Below are positions 6,469 to 13,726 of a stretch of 18,100 nucleotides of DNA, piece by piece; the first letter of the stretch is position 1, and each line of letters starts with the position of its first letter. Source of the DNA: Desulfobacterales bacterium (GTDB taxonomy: Bacteria; Desulfobacterota; Desulfobacteria; Desulfobacterales; JAFDCJ01). The notes beneath the pieces were generated by a model. It was not told the origin of the DNA, did no database searches, and worked only from the letters and a program-made list of their open reading frames with translations. Made by a program: the position numbers and the translations under genes. The stretch spans positions 4,464,845-4,482,944 of the forward strand of contig CP070771.1 in assembly GCA_020345785.1 (NCBI GenBank), written 5' to 3'.

Positions 6469-7571
6469 TAACAATCATCCACAATATGTTTGGCCGCATC
6501 GGGCTTGCCGAGACGGCGGGCCCTGGCGGCCATATCCTTTAAAGCTGACGAATTCGCTGCATAGAACGCTATTTTTTCACTGAGAATTTTACCGTTGAGA
6601 TTCTTTTCGATAATCATTTCGGCGGCGCCTTCTTCCGAAAGGCTGCCGGCATTTAACACCTGATGGTCATCAGCCGCGTAGGGAAACGGGACGAACATGG
6701 CCGCCTTGCCCAGCGCAGTTATTTCGGCAACCGTTGTGGCACCGGCGCGGCATATCAGCAGGTCAGCCTGGCGGTATAGTTCGGCCATGTTGTCGAAAAA
6801 AGGTTGAACCGTGCAGCGAATTTGGTTTTGACGGTAGGCTTCGCCGACCGTCTGCTCGTCCGCCGCACCTGTCTGATGTATAAAATACATCTGTTCTTTT
6901 TCTCTTAGATCTTGTAAAGCTTCTATGACCGCCATGTTTATCCTGTGGGCGCCCTGACTGCCGCCGATGACAAGAATCGTAAAAAACCGATCGTCGCCAT
7001 GGTTGTCCCTTCCGTTTTCCCGGCGATCCGCATCCACTAGTAATTCACGCCGCACCGGATTGCCCGTCCACAGAACTTTTTCCGATTTAAAGCGCGATTT
7101 GGTATTTTCAAACGATATGTAAATACGCTTCGCAAAACGCGCTAAAATTCGGTTGGTTATGCCCGGCAATATATTTTGTTCATGAACAACCGTTGGGACT
7201 CTCAGCAACCAGGCGCCGATTATTACCGGCCCGGCTGAATAGCTACCGAGACCGACAGCAAGATCCGGACCGAATTTTTTAATGATCCGCATCGATTCCA
7301 AGATTCCGATAGGAATTATTAAAGTCGATTTTAGTTGATTCCACATTCCTCGACCTTTAATGCCGGCGGCTGTGATACACTCAAGTTCAAAGCCGGCTTT
7401 GGCAAGCACCGATTTCTCTAGTGGATTACCGGTGCTGACAAAAATAACTCTGGTTGCTGCATTGCGGCGCTGGAACTCCTGGGCAATAGCAATTCCGGGG
7501 AACAGATGACCGCCGGTTCCACCGCCGGCGATGATTATATTTAACGGGCGCCAGCCGTTATCATCATTCAT
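6441..7571 (-). CDS. murG: UDP-GlcNAc:lipid I transferase MurG
   Basis: MurG transfers GlcNAc from UDP-GlcNAc to lipid I to form lipid II on the inner face of the cytoplasmic membrane. In the 376-residue product the N-terminal Gly loop is AGGGTGGH (15-22), with HEQN at 130-133, the second Gly loop GGSQGA at 203-208, CRAGATTVAE at 274-283 and DDHQ at 301-304: the donor and acceptor site signature of GT28 enzymes. It is somewhat longer than common MurG proteins because of a short N-terminal lead and a charged insert near 181-194. The ATG at 7571 has no strong Shine-Dalgarno. The last eight codons and the stop come from an octamer array, so the C-terminal residues are probably not ancestral. ftsW precedes it by 196 bp. 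Confidence 0.97.
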   Translation of the reverse strand: MNDDNGWRPLNIIIAGGGTGGHLFPGIAIAQEFQRRNAATRVIFVSTGNPLEKSVLAKAGFELECITAAGIKGRGMWNQLKSTLIIPIGILESMRIIKKFGPDLAVGLGSYSAGPVIIGAWLLRVPTVVHEQNILPGITNRILARFAKRIYISFENTKSRFKSEKVLWTGNPVRRELLVDADRRENGRDNHGDDRFFTILVIGGSQGAHRINMAVIEALQDLREKEQMYFIHQTGAADEQTVGEAYRQNQIRCTVQPFFDNMAELYRQADLLICRAGATTVAEITALGKAAMFVPFPYAADDHQVLNAGSLSEEGAAEMIIEKNLNGKILSEKIAFYAANSSALKDMAARARRLGKPDAAKHIVDDCYKLVDELTG

Positions 7572-7609
7572 ATCGTTTCTTAATTGCTTCTATATGTAAT
7601 CACCGCTTG

Positions 7610-7637
7610 TTATTGGTTATATGTTATTAGTTATTAG
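7610..7637. repeat. heptamer array upstream of murG
   Basis: Units TTATTGG/TTATATG, then TTATTAG twice. Bases 7622-7635 are the exact reverse complement of 7749-7762 (14 bp), so this array and the next form inverted arms around about 113 bp of AT-rich DNA. Confidence 0.8.
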
Positions 7638-7733
7638 AATTCGTACAATTACTCCAATGTTAGTGACTTCGTTTCCTAAGCTTTGAAATCTCATTTTTTA
7701 TTTATATCAAGCTATCTGACTCATATCTAGAGC

Positions 7734-7768
7734 TAACCACCAATAACCAATAACTAATAACAAATATC
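7734..7768. repeat. heptamer array at the ftsW stop
   Basis: Units TAACCAC/CAATAAC, then CAATAAC, TAATAAC, AAATATC. The last base is shared with the ftsW stop codon (7768-7770). It is the inverted partner of 7610-7637. Confidence 0.8.
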
Positions 7769-8898
7769 TATTGACCAGGCGCCGGCGCGCGGCGTGAAGC
7801 GCTGATATTCATCAAAATCCCAACCGATGCCATATTCAGCAACAGAGATGTTCCGCCGTAGCTCAAAAAGGGCAGGGTGAGCCCTTTGGTGGGCAGCAAA
7901 CCCAGGGCGACGCCCATGTTAATGCATATTTGCAGCCCCATGGCGGCCGTCAAACCGACGGCCATCATCGATCCAAATGTGTCCGATGCATGGCGGGCAA
8001 TTTGAATGCCTTTGAAAAGAATTAAAGCATAAAGCATGATGATAATCAGAACGCCAACCAGGCCGAACTCTTCTCCAATTATTGAAAATATGAAATCCGT
8101 GTGGGGCTCAGGCAGATAGAACAGTTTCTGATAGCCCTTGCCGATTCCCACACCCCACAATCCTCCCGTGCCGAAGGCCATCAGGGAGTGCACAATCTGA
8201 TAGCCTTCGTCGGCCGAGTACTGCCAGGGATTGAGAAAACTCAAAATGCGTTTCATCCGGTACTCGGCGCTCGCTAAAAAGAAATAGGCCATAGGCATCA
8301 ACAAGAGCAGTGATCCGAAAAGATGGCGGCAGCGAACCCCTCCAACGAACAGCATCAGCCATGTAAGTGCCGCCAGAATGACAACCGAACCAAAATCCGG
8401 TTGTTTGATAATGAAAAAAGAGAATACACCCAAGACGACGACATGCGGTATAAATCCAATTGAAAACTCTTTGAGTTTCTCACCCTTTTTTTCCAGGGAA
8501 TAGGCCAGAAATATTACCAAAGCAAACCTGGCAAATTCCGACGGCTGAAACGACAATCTGCCGAAGCGCAACCATCTGACAGAACCACCGGCCGCCAGAC
8601 CGAGATCCGTGAATTCAATTGCGATCAGAAAAACAAGGGCCAGCACCAGCAGGGGGTATGTCAGCGGGCGATACCAGCGATACGGAAAATGGCGGCAGAT
8701 GACCAGTCCGACAATTCCTAGCAGGGCGAAAAGCGCCTGCTTCTTCAAAAACAAATTGTCTGTGCCGAATTTTTTTAAAGCCACCGCCGAGCTGGCACTG
8801 TAAACCATCACGATTCCAATGCCGACCAGAAATAGTACCGGAAACAGCAAGCCAATATCGTATGAGACATTATGTGCGATTTGTTTGTCGGAATTCAT
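7768..8898 (-). CDS. ftsW: septal peptidoglycan polymerase FtsW (SEDS family)
   Basis: FtsW is the SEDS-family glycosyltransferase that polymerises lipid II at the septum together with the class B PBP FtsI. The 376-residue product is a polytopic membrane protein with about ten hydrophobic segments. Family motifs are RFGRLSFQPSEFARFA (about 111-126), KQPDFGSVV (165-173), EPHTDFIFSIIGEEFG with the conserved Asp at 268, and PFLSYGGTSLLLNMASVGILMNIS near the C-terminus. The ATG (8896-8898) overlaps the murD stop in an ATGA arrangement, pointing to translational coupling; no separate Shine-Dalgarno is seen. RodA is the closest alternative, but position within the dcw cluster decides for FtsW. Confidence 0.96.
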   Translation of the reverse strand: MNSDKQIAHNVSYDIGLLFPVLFLVGIGIVMVYSASSAVALKKFGTDNLFLKKQALFALLGIVGLVICRHFPYRWYRPLTYPLLVLALVFLIAIEFTDLGLAAGGSVRWLRFGRLSFQPSEFARFALVIFLAYSLEKKGEKLKEFSIGFIPHVVVLGVFSFFIIKQPDFGSVVILAALTWLMLFVGGVRCRHLFGSLLLLMPMAYFFLASAEYRMKRILSFLNPWQYSADEGYQIVHSLMAFGTGGLWGVGIGKGYQKLFYLPEPHTDFIFSIIGEEFGLVGVLIIIMLYALILFKGIQIARHASDTFGSMMAVGLTAAMGLQICINMGVALGLLPTKGLTLPFLSYGGTSLLLNMASVGILMNISASRRAPAPGQ

Positions 8899-10334
8899 GA
8901 TGTTTGTGATTTTAACTTTTCGACTGCCTTCCTGAAATCATCACCCCGCTGGGCATAATTGTCGTACATATCGAAGCTGGCACACCCGGGTGACAGCAGA
9001 ACCACATCGCCCGGGTTACATGTACTGTAAGCCTGATTTACTGCGTCCGCCATGGAATCGGCCGAAGATGTCGCCGTAATATCCTTCAGTGACTCGTGAA
9101 TAAGATCAGCGGCCCGGCCGATCACTATCAGTTTTTGGGTATGCCGGGAGACGACCTCCCGGAGTTCCTTGAAATTTCCGCCTTTATCCAGCCCGCCCAT
9201 GATCAAAACCACAGGTGAATCAAAGCATTCCAGGGCCCGCATCACGGCATTCACATTGGTTGCTTTTGAGTCATTGAAAAATTCGACGTCATTTATCACG
9301 TCGACATACTCCAGCCGGTGGGCACTACCCTTGAAATGGTCCAGGGTGTCCTGAATCGACTGCGGCCGTGCGCCAACCGCCATGGCTGCCAGGCCGGCGG
9401 CACAGGCATTCTCAAGATTGTGCCGGCCCCGGAGTTTTATATTGGCAAGATTGAGCGATATCGGGTTTCGGCCTCCAGCCCGGAAGAGCCGGCGACCCGC
9501 CGGGCTTCCGGATTTCAAATTTCGGCTTTTGGCGGCTTTGCTGCTTAATTCGTCCGAGTGCAGGGTGATATGGTGATTGTTTAAAATTGCACCTTCTTCA
9601 TCGGCCGCAGGGTTTGGGTATATCAACTTTCGCGCCTTGATATCTCCAGTCAGTGAACGGATTAAAGGATCCGAACCATTTAAAACAGCAAAATCGCCGG
9701 CCTGCTGGTTTTCAAAAAGCCTCATTTTAGATGCGGCATAGGCGGCAAAATTCGGGTAGCGATCCAGATGATCGGCCGTGATATTCAACAGCACACCGAC
9801 CCGCGCCCTGAAGCTTTCAATGGTGTCCAGCTGAAAGCTGCTGACCTCGGCTACGATGACATCCGCCTGCTGCTCGCCGTCCACATAATCGATGAGCGGA
9901 TTGCCGATGTTGCCGCCCACAAAAACATTTAGACCGGAGCGTTCCAGCATATCGCCCAACAGCTCGGTCGTGGTCGTCTTGCCGTTGGTGCCGGTAACCG
10001 CCACGATGGGCCGGCGGATATACCGTGAGGCCAGCTCAACTTCCCCCATCACCGGAATAGCGCGTTGCCTGGCCTGTATGACCGGCTCGATCATATGCGA
10101 GACGCCCGGGCTCAAGACAATCAAGTCCGCTGCCGTAAAGGTTTCCGTCCGGTGTCCGCCCAGCTCCATGGGGATGCCCATGGCCTGGATTTCCTGCACT
10201 TGGGATGCCAGTTTATTTTCAGGCGCCATGTCGGTCACCACGACCGCCGCCCTCCTGTTCTTCAGAAAGCGGGCTACGGCCACGCCTGTTTTTCCGAGTC
10301 CCGCAACCACAATTTTTTTTCCGGCAAGCTTCAT
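8895..10334 (-). CDS. murD: UDP-MurNAc-L-Ala--D-glutamate ligase MurD
   Basis: MurD adds D-glutamate to UDP-MurNAc-L-Ala with ATP in the cytoplasm. From the ATG at 10334 the product has 479 residues (a TTG two codons upstream is open too). It shows the N-terminal loop AGLGKTGVAVA (11-21), the P-loop VTGTNGKTTTTE (113-124), VSSFQLD (164-170), ITADHLDRY (185-193), HNLENA (305-310) and FNDSKATN with GGLDKG in the C-terminal domain. Residues about 264-290 (SSKAAKSRNLKSGSPAGRR...) are an extra basic segment absent from usual MurD. It is coded by a palindrome plus 7-nt repeats and falls between the central-domain strands before LRGRHNLENA. No Shine-Dalgarno is seen; a long hairpin lies 36-91 nt upstream. 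It overlaps ftsW by an ATGA. Confidence 0.96.
   Translation of the reverse strand: MKLAGKKIVVAGLGKTGVAVARFLKNRRAAVVVTDMAPENKLASQVQEIQAMGIPMELGGHRTETFTAADLIVLSPGVSHMIEPVIQARQRAIPVMGEVELASRYIRRPIVAVTGTNGKTTTTELLGDMLERSGLNVFVGGNIGNPLIDYVDGEQQADVIVAEVSSFQLDTIESFRARVGVLLNITADHLDRYPNFAAYAASKMRLFENQQAGDFAVLNGSDPLIRSLTGDIKARKLIYPNPAADEEGAILNNHHITLHSDELSSKAAKSRNLKSGSPAGRRLFRAGGRNPISLNLANIKLRGRHNLENACAAGLAAMAVGARPQSIQDTLDHFKGSAHRLEYVDVINDVEFFNDSKATNVNAVMRALECFDSPVVLIMGGLDKGGNFKELREVVSRHTQKLIVIGRAADLIHESLKDITATSSADSMADAVNQAYSTCNPGDVVLLSPGCASFDMYDNYAQRGDDFRKAVEKLKSQTS
9480..9530. repeat. palindrome and heptamers inserted in murD
   Basis: An imperfect palindrome at 9480-9511 (outer CCGGAA/TTCCGG, inner CCGGCG/CGCCGG, 3-nt loop ACC) is joined to 7-nt words GGATTTC/AAATTTC (9510-9523). 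The patch stays in frame and codes the extra basic segment of MurD. Confidence 0.65.
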
Positions 10335-10369
10335 AATCAAGGAATTTTTTCTGCCCGTCGTTCCAATCC

Positions 10370-10425
10370 GACCGCCCCGCTCTTGCTGGCAGGAGGGCAG
10401 GGCCTGAGCAAGAGCAGAGGCGGTC
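10370..10425. repeat. long stem-loop upstream of murD
   Basis: GACCGCC (10370-10376) pairs with GGCGGTC (10419-10425), GCTCTTGCT (10379-10387) with AGCAAGAGC (10407-10415), and CAGG (10390-10393) with CCTG (10403-10406). There are at least 16 stem pairs with small internal loops. No U-run follows on either strand, so it does not look like a terminator. It may be a leader structure or a palindromic repeat. Confidence 0.75.
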
Positions 10426-10516
10426 AGAGTTTGGTTTCAGCCGTTCAAAGGTTTAAGGTTCAGGGTTCGCGGGTTGCATTTTTTTCACCATCCAAACAGC
10501 GAACCGCAGAACAGCA

Positions 10517-10594
10517 GAATATCGAAGGCTGGAATCGCTGCGCTCTGTCTTTTTTATAAATAGACAGAATGCATTCCTTCGACCTTCGATATTC
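10517..10594. repeat. imperfect long palindrome in the mraY-murD gap
   Basis: GAATATCGAAGG (10517-10528) pairs with CCTTCGATATTC (10583-10594), GGAAT (10531-10535) with ATTCC (10573-10577), and TCTGTCT (10544-10550) with AGACAGA (10562-10568). A nested hairpin of 24 pairs results. Confidence 0.75.
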
Positions 10595-10614
10595 GTTATT
10601 CATTATTCGATATT
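10587..10614. repeat. heptamer array, CGATATT family
   Basis: Units CGATATT/CGTTATT, then CATTATT, CGATATT. The first unit is the arm of the palindrome at 10517-10594, so the array may have grown from the palindrome end. Confidence 0.75.
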
Positions 10615-10694
10615 CGCTTTTTATATAGTTTCTTTTACGATCAAGCTCGCTTCTATGGCGGCCAGCGGCTGCGCTGATTCCTTGACAGACACAA

Positions 10695-11774
10695 CTATCT
10701 AAGTTTCAGCGTACTCATGGCCAGCAGGGCCAGGGCAATGGCAATGATCCAGAAGCGCACGATCACCTTGGGTTCCGGCCAACCCTTGAGTTCAAAATGA
10801 TGATGCAGCGGCGCCATTTTGAATATTCTCTTGCCGCTGGTCATTTTGAAAAAACCGACCTGGAATATGACGGATAAGGCTTCTATGACAAACAACCCTC
10901 CCACCAGCAGCAATAAAATTTCCTGCTTGGTAATCACGGCCACCGTTCCCAGAAATGCACCCAGCGATAAGGAACCGACGTCTCCCATAAAAATCTGGGC
11001 AGGATACGAGTTAAACCACAGAAATCCGAGACCGGCGCCAGCCAGAGCACCGCAGAAGATGGTTAATTCTCCTGCACCGGCCACGTAATTTAATTGCAGG
11101 TATCCGGCGATTTTGACATGCCCCGACACATAGGCAAAAATCATATAGGTTGCCGCAGCGATAATCACCGGACCGATGGCGAGTCCGTCAAGGCCGTCGG
11201 TGAGATTAACGGCGTTGGACGCGCCGACAATGACAAATACTGCAAAAATGATGTACCCCCAACCGAAATCCGGCGAGATATTTTTAAAGAAGGGTATGGT
11301 AACCTGAGTTGAAAAATCCGGGCTGACGTATACCAGAATTCCGGTGATCAGAGCGACAATTGCCTGCAACAACAGTTTCCGGCGTACGGTCAGTCCCTTG
11401 CTTTGCTTTTTGACCTGCATTAGATAATCATCGAAAAATCCGATCAATCCGTAACCCAGGAGAACAAACAGCCCGATCCATACAAATAAATTCGTCAAGT
11501 CACTCCACAAGAGAATGGAAACCGTAATGGATAACAAGATCAACGTACCGCCCATGGTCGGTGTGCCGGCTTTGTCAAGGTGCGTTTTGGGACCGTCATC
11601 GCGAATATATTGCCCCACCTGCATTTCTGCCAGCTTACGGATCATCCAGGGACCCAGCAGAAAGCAAATGAAAAAGGCCGTCAAACTGGCATATATGGTC
11701 CTGAACGTGATGTAGCGAAATACGTTAAAGACCGAAAACGTTGTATGCAGTGGATATAGGAGGTGGTAAAGCAT
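10695..11774 (-). CDS. mraY: phospho-MurNAc-pentapeptide translocase MraY
   Basis: MraY transfers phospho-MurNAc-pentapeptide from UDP to undecaprenyl phosphate, making lipid I in the inner membrane. The 359-residue product is polytopic with about ten hydrophobic segments. Catalytic and binding motifs are all present: [11 protein letters not shown] with D115/D116, [13 protein letters not shown] with D193/D196, [13 protein letters not shown] with D265, and [14 protein letters not shown] with the three His at 324-326. The ATG at 11774 is preceded by AAGGA (11781-11785) at good spacing; this site falls in the first unit of a 9-nt repeat array. It lies between murF (108 bp) and murD (360 bp), the usual order. 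The C-terminus ends in LKLR shortly after the last membrane segment. Confidence 0.98.
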   Translation of the reverse strand: MLYHLLYPLHTTFSVFNVFRYITFRTIYASLTAFFICFLLGPWMIRKLAEMQVGQYIRDDGPKTHLDKAGTPTMGGTLILLSITVSILLWSDLTNLFVWIGLFVLLGYGLIGFFDDYLMQVKKQSKGLTVRRKLLLQAIVALITGILVYVSPDFSTQVTIPFFKNISPDFGWGYIIFAVFVIVGASNAVNLTDGLDGLAIGPVIIAAATYMIFAYVSGHVKIAGYLQLNYVAGAGELTIFCGALAGAGLGFLWFNSYPAQIFMGDVGSLSLGAFLGTVAVITKQEILLLLVGGLFVIEALSVIFQVGFFKMTSGKRIFKMAPLHHHFELKGWPEPKVIVRFWIIAIALALLAMSTLKLR

Positions 11775-11781
11775 CTTAGTT

Positions 11782-11826
11782 CCTTAATTGCCTAAATTGT
11801 CTAAAATGTCTAAAATGCCTAAAATT
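11782..11826. repeat. nonamer array upstream of mraY
   Basis: Five 9-nt units: CCTTAATTG/CCTAAATTG, then TCTAAAATG twice and CCTAAAATT. It begins 7 bp upstream of the mraY ATG, and the mraY Shine-Dalgarno is within its first unit. Confidence 0.8.
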
Positions 11827-11856
11827 ATGGATGCCGATCTCTTTTATGAAACGAAT

Positions 11857-11884
11857 CATCAACAACTTATAACAAATAACCATT
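11857..11884. repeat. heptamer array containing the murF stop
   Basis: Units CATCAAC/AACTTAT, then AACAAAT, AACCATT on the plus strand. On the minus strand the murF TAA (11883-11885) is part of the array sequence AGTTAATGGTTA. Confidence 0.7.
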
Positions 11885-13313
11885 AACTTTTTTTCTCTCC
11901 CGCCCAATCCTTCAGTCCCTGTACCACTTTCTCCATCGCCATGCCGCGCGAACCTTTCACCAGTACCCAGTCCCCGGGTTGCAGCCAGGCGATCAGATCT
12001 TCGATTATTTCCTCGCGGGATCCGGTGATCGAATCCGCCGCCGGCAAACCTTCATTACGGGCACCTGCTGCCAGCGAATCGGCATATTCACCGTAGGCAT
12101 ACAAACGGTTGATCCCGGATCGGGCGGCCAGGGCACCAACCTGGCTGTGCAGCGACGCCGCCTGCCGGCCGAGCTCCAGCATATCTCCCGCCACAAAAAT
12201 GCCCCTGGCCCCGGCGCGCATCCTTTTGAGAGTTGTCAGGGCGGCTTTCATTGAATCCGGATTGGCATTGTAAGTATCATCGATAATGTGAATCCCATTG
12301 GGTGTTCGATGGATATTCATTCGGCCGCTGACCGGTTCAAACGCCTCCAAACCCGCTTTGATCTTACCGGCAGACAACCCCAGCAGATTGCCAACTGCCG
12401 CGGCCGCCAGTGCATTGGTAACCATAAAGCGGCCCGGAGAATTCAGCCGGATGGATATGCTTTCTTCAACAAGTTTCAGCGTAAAACATATTGCGTTCTC
12501 TTTTTCGGCAACATCATCTGCTCGGATTGCAGCATCCGGCGCCAAACCATAGAGGTGCACTTCGTGAGCAGTTTGGCGGGCCAGTTGCCGCACCCGGGGG
12601 TCATCGGCATTGAGAACTGCTTTGCCGTGTCGACCCAAGCCTTTTAAGAGAGAGCCTTTTTCCCGCGCGACCCCTTCCATTGATCCCAGGCCTTCCAGGT
12701 GGGCCGGGCCGATATTGGTAATAACCCCGACATCCGGGGTGCAGATTTCGGCCAATCTGGCGATTTCGCCCGGATAGTTTGTGCCCAGCTCCACCACGGC
12801 CCATTGATGCTCAGGCTCAAGACCCAGCAGGGTCAGCGGCAAGCCGATCTGGTTGTTGAGATTTCCAACGGTTGCCAGGGTGTTGAATTGCTGTGACACG
12901 ACAGCGGCCGTCATTTGACGGGTGGTGGTCTTGCCGTTAGAGCCCGTAATGGCGACAACCGAAACGTTGGAACGTCGGCGATTGAACGCCGCCATATCAC
13001 CCAGGGCACGAGTGGTGTCTTCCACCGCGACGACCGCGACACCTTTTTCTTTCCATTTCGCTACCGGCAGATGTTCAACATTTTTGTTGCTGATGACCAG
13101 CCCCCGGCCCCCCTGCTCGACAACATCCGGCGCGAAAGTATGGCCGTCATGAACCTCCCCTACGACGGCTACAAAAACGCCGCCGGCAGCTACGCGGCGC
13201 GAGTCGATAAAGACCTGCGCAAACAGATACTGCCGGTCGCCGCACAAAAGTTCACCGCCGGTCGCTTCAAGAATCTCGCTGGTTGTCCAGGGTATGGGAT
13301 GACTGTTCGTCAT
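11883..13313 (-). CDS. murF: UDP-MurNAc-tripeptide--D-Ala-D-Ala ligase MurF
   Basis: MurF adds D-Ala-D-Ala to UDP-MurNAc-tripeptide, completing the soluble pentapeptide precursor. The 476-residue product has the N-terminal substrate domain (PWTTSEILEATGG near 9-20, IDSRRVAAGGVFVAV at 36-50), the P-loop ITGSNGKTTT (122-131), LGTNYPGEI and ITNIGPAHLE in the central domain, and DDTYNANPDSM with FVAGDMLELG in the C-terminal domain; the last two set MurF apart from other Mur ligases. The ATG at 13313 is supported by the early PWT motif, but no Shine-Dalgarno is seen. Six heptamers run into the start codon, and the last unit plus ATG reads CGGACAATG. The stop lies in another array. Neighbours are murE upstream (398 bp) and mraY downstream. 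Confidence 0.97.
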   Translation of the reverse strand: MTNSHPIPWTTSEILEATGGELLCGDRQYLFAQVFIDSRRVAAGGVFVAVVGEVHDGHTFAPDVVEQGGRGLVISNKNVEHLPVAKWKEKGVAVVAVEDTTRALGDMAAFNRRRSNVSVVAITGSNGKTTTRQMTAAVVSQQFNTLATVGNLNNQIGLPLTLLGLEPEHQWAVVELGTNYPGEIARLAEICTPDVGVITNIGPAHLEGLGSMEGVAREKGSLLKGLGRHGKAVLNADDPRVRQLARQTAHEVHLYGLAPDAAIRADDVAEKENAICFTLKLVEESISIRLNSPGRFMVTNALAAAAVGNLLGLSAGKIKAGLEAFEPVSGRMNIHRTPNGIHIIDDTYNANPDSMKAALTTLKRMRAGARGIFVAGDMLELGRQAASLHSQVGALAARSGINRLYAYGEYADSLAAGARNEGLPAADSITGSREEIIEDLIAWLQPGDWVLVKGSRGMAMEKVVQGLKDWAGEKKS

Positions 13314-13354
13314 TGTCCGTTGTTAGTTGTTAGTTGTTTGTTGTCCTTTGTCCG
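13313..13354. repeat. six-unit heptamer array at the murF start
   Basis: Units TTGTCCG/TTGTTAG, then TTGTTAG, TTGTTTG, TTGTCCT, TTGTCCG, with no phase break. The first base (13313) is the complement of the A of the murF ATG. Confidence 0.85.
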
Positions 13355-13359
13355 TAGCG

Positions 13360-13420
13360 AGTCTCAGCCGTCTCACCTATATCCTGATAACTCCTATCAG
13401 CTGACTAAAGGGATGAGACT
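13360..13420. repeat. nested stem-loops in the murF leader
   Basis: Outer arms AGTCTCA (13360-13366) and TGAGACT (13414-13420) pair over 7 bp. A second GTCTCA at 13370-13375 could pair with the same right arm. An inner perfect hairpin is CTGATA (13384-13389), loop ACTCC, TATCAG (13395-13400). It lies 47-107 nt upstream of the murF ATG and could act as RNA structure. Confidence 0.55.
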
Positions 13421-13587
13421 GTTTTCTTAGACCTTTGATGTTAACTTAAATCCAGGTTCAGCGCTTGTCGAGGTCAGAGATCCACCTCAACTTGGCTATT
13501 ATCAAATAATCCGTTTCTAATGAGTGCTTGAACGAAAACCCGATCGCATAATTTTTTAAACGCTATGGGGCGTCCCGGCTTTATTGC

Positions 13588-13619
13588 CTTCCAGCTTCCC
13601 AGCCTCCAAGCCTCTTAAC
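13588..13619. repeat. four-unit octamer array, TTCCCAGC family
   Basis: Units CTTCCAGC/TTCCCAGC, then CTCCAAGC, CTCTTAAC. Confidence 0.7.
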
Positions 13620-13651
13620 TCAGCCCTCGCGTCTCGCTCCGCGAATCAAGT

Positions 13652-13679
13652 ATCCGGCATCGAGGATCCGACAACCAGC
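13652..13679. repeat. heptamer array, ATCCGGC family
   Basis: Units ATCCGGC/ATCGAGG, then ATCCGAC, AACCAGC. The words resemble the patch inside murE at 15201-15231. Confidence 0.5.
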
Positions 13680-13705
13680 ACCCCTCGGCAGGCTGTGCCA
13701 CGGAG

Positions 13706-13726
13706 CATTGACTACGGACCACTGAC
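13706..13726. repeat. heptamer array supplying the murE stop codon
   Basis: On the minus strand the units read GTCAGTG/GTCCGTA, then GTCAATG. The murE TAG (13712-13714) spans the second and third units, so the last murE codons (AVSGP) are array-derived. Confidence 0.65.

Larger units (their letters stand above)
10335..10694. other. gap between mraY and murD with two hairpins
   Basis: The 360 bp hold a long stem-loop at 10370-10425, short heptamers at 10448-10468 (AAGGTTT/AAGGTTC, AGGGTTC), an imperfect palindrome at 10517-10594 and a heptamer array at 10587-10614. No protein gene is credible here. Bases 10615-10694 hold nothing recognisable. Confidence 0.7.
13314..13711. other. gap between murE and murF, no gene
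   Basis: The 398 bp contain the array at the murF start, a nested hairpin (13360-13420), octamers (13588-13619), further heptamers (13652-13679) and the array over the murE stop. Bases 13421-13587 are AT-rich with no clear structure. No coding frame other than repeat translations is visible. Confidence 0.75.

Noticed and set aside
10370..10425. Rho-independent terminator after mraY
   Set aside because: The stem is strong, but the minus-strand sequence after it has no U-run, and the plus strand carries no gene to terminate.
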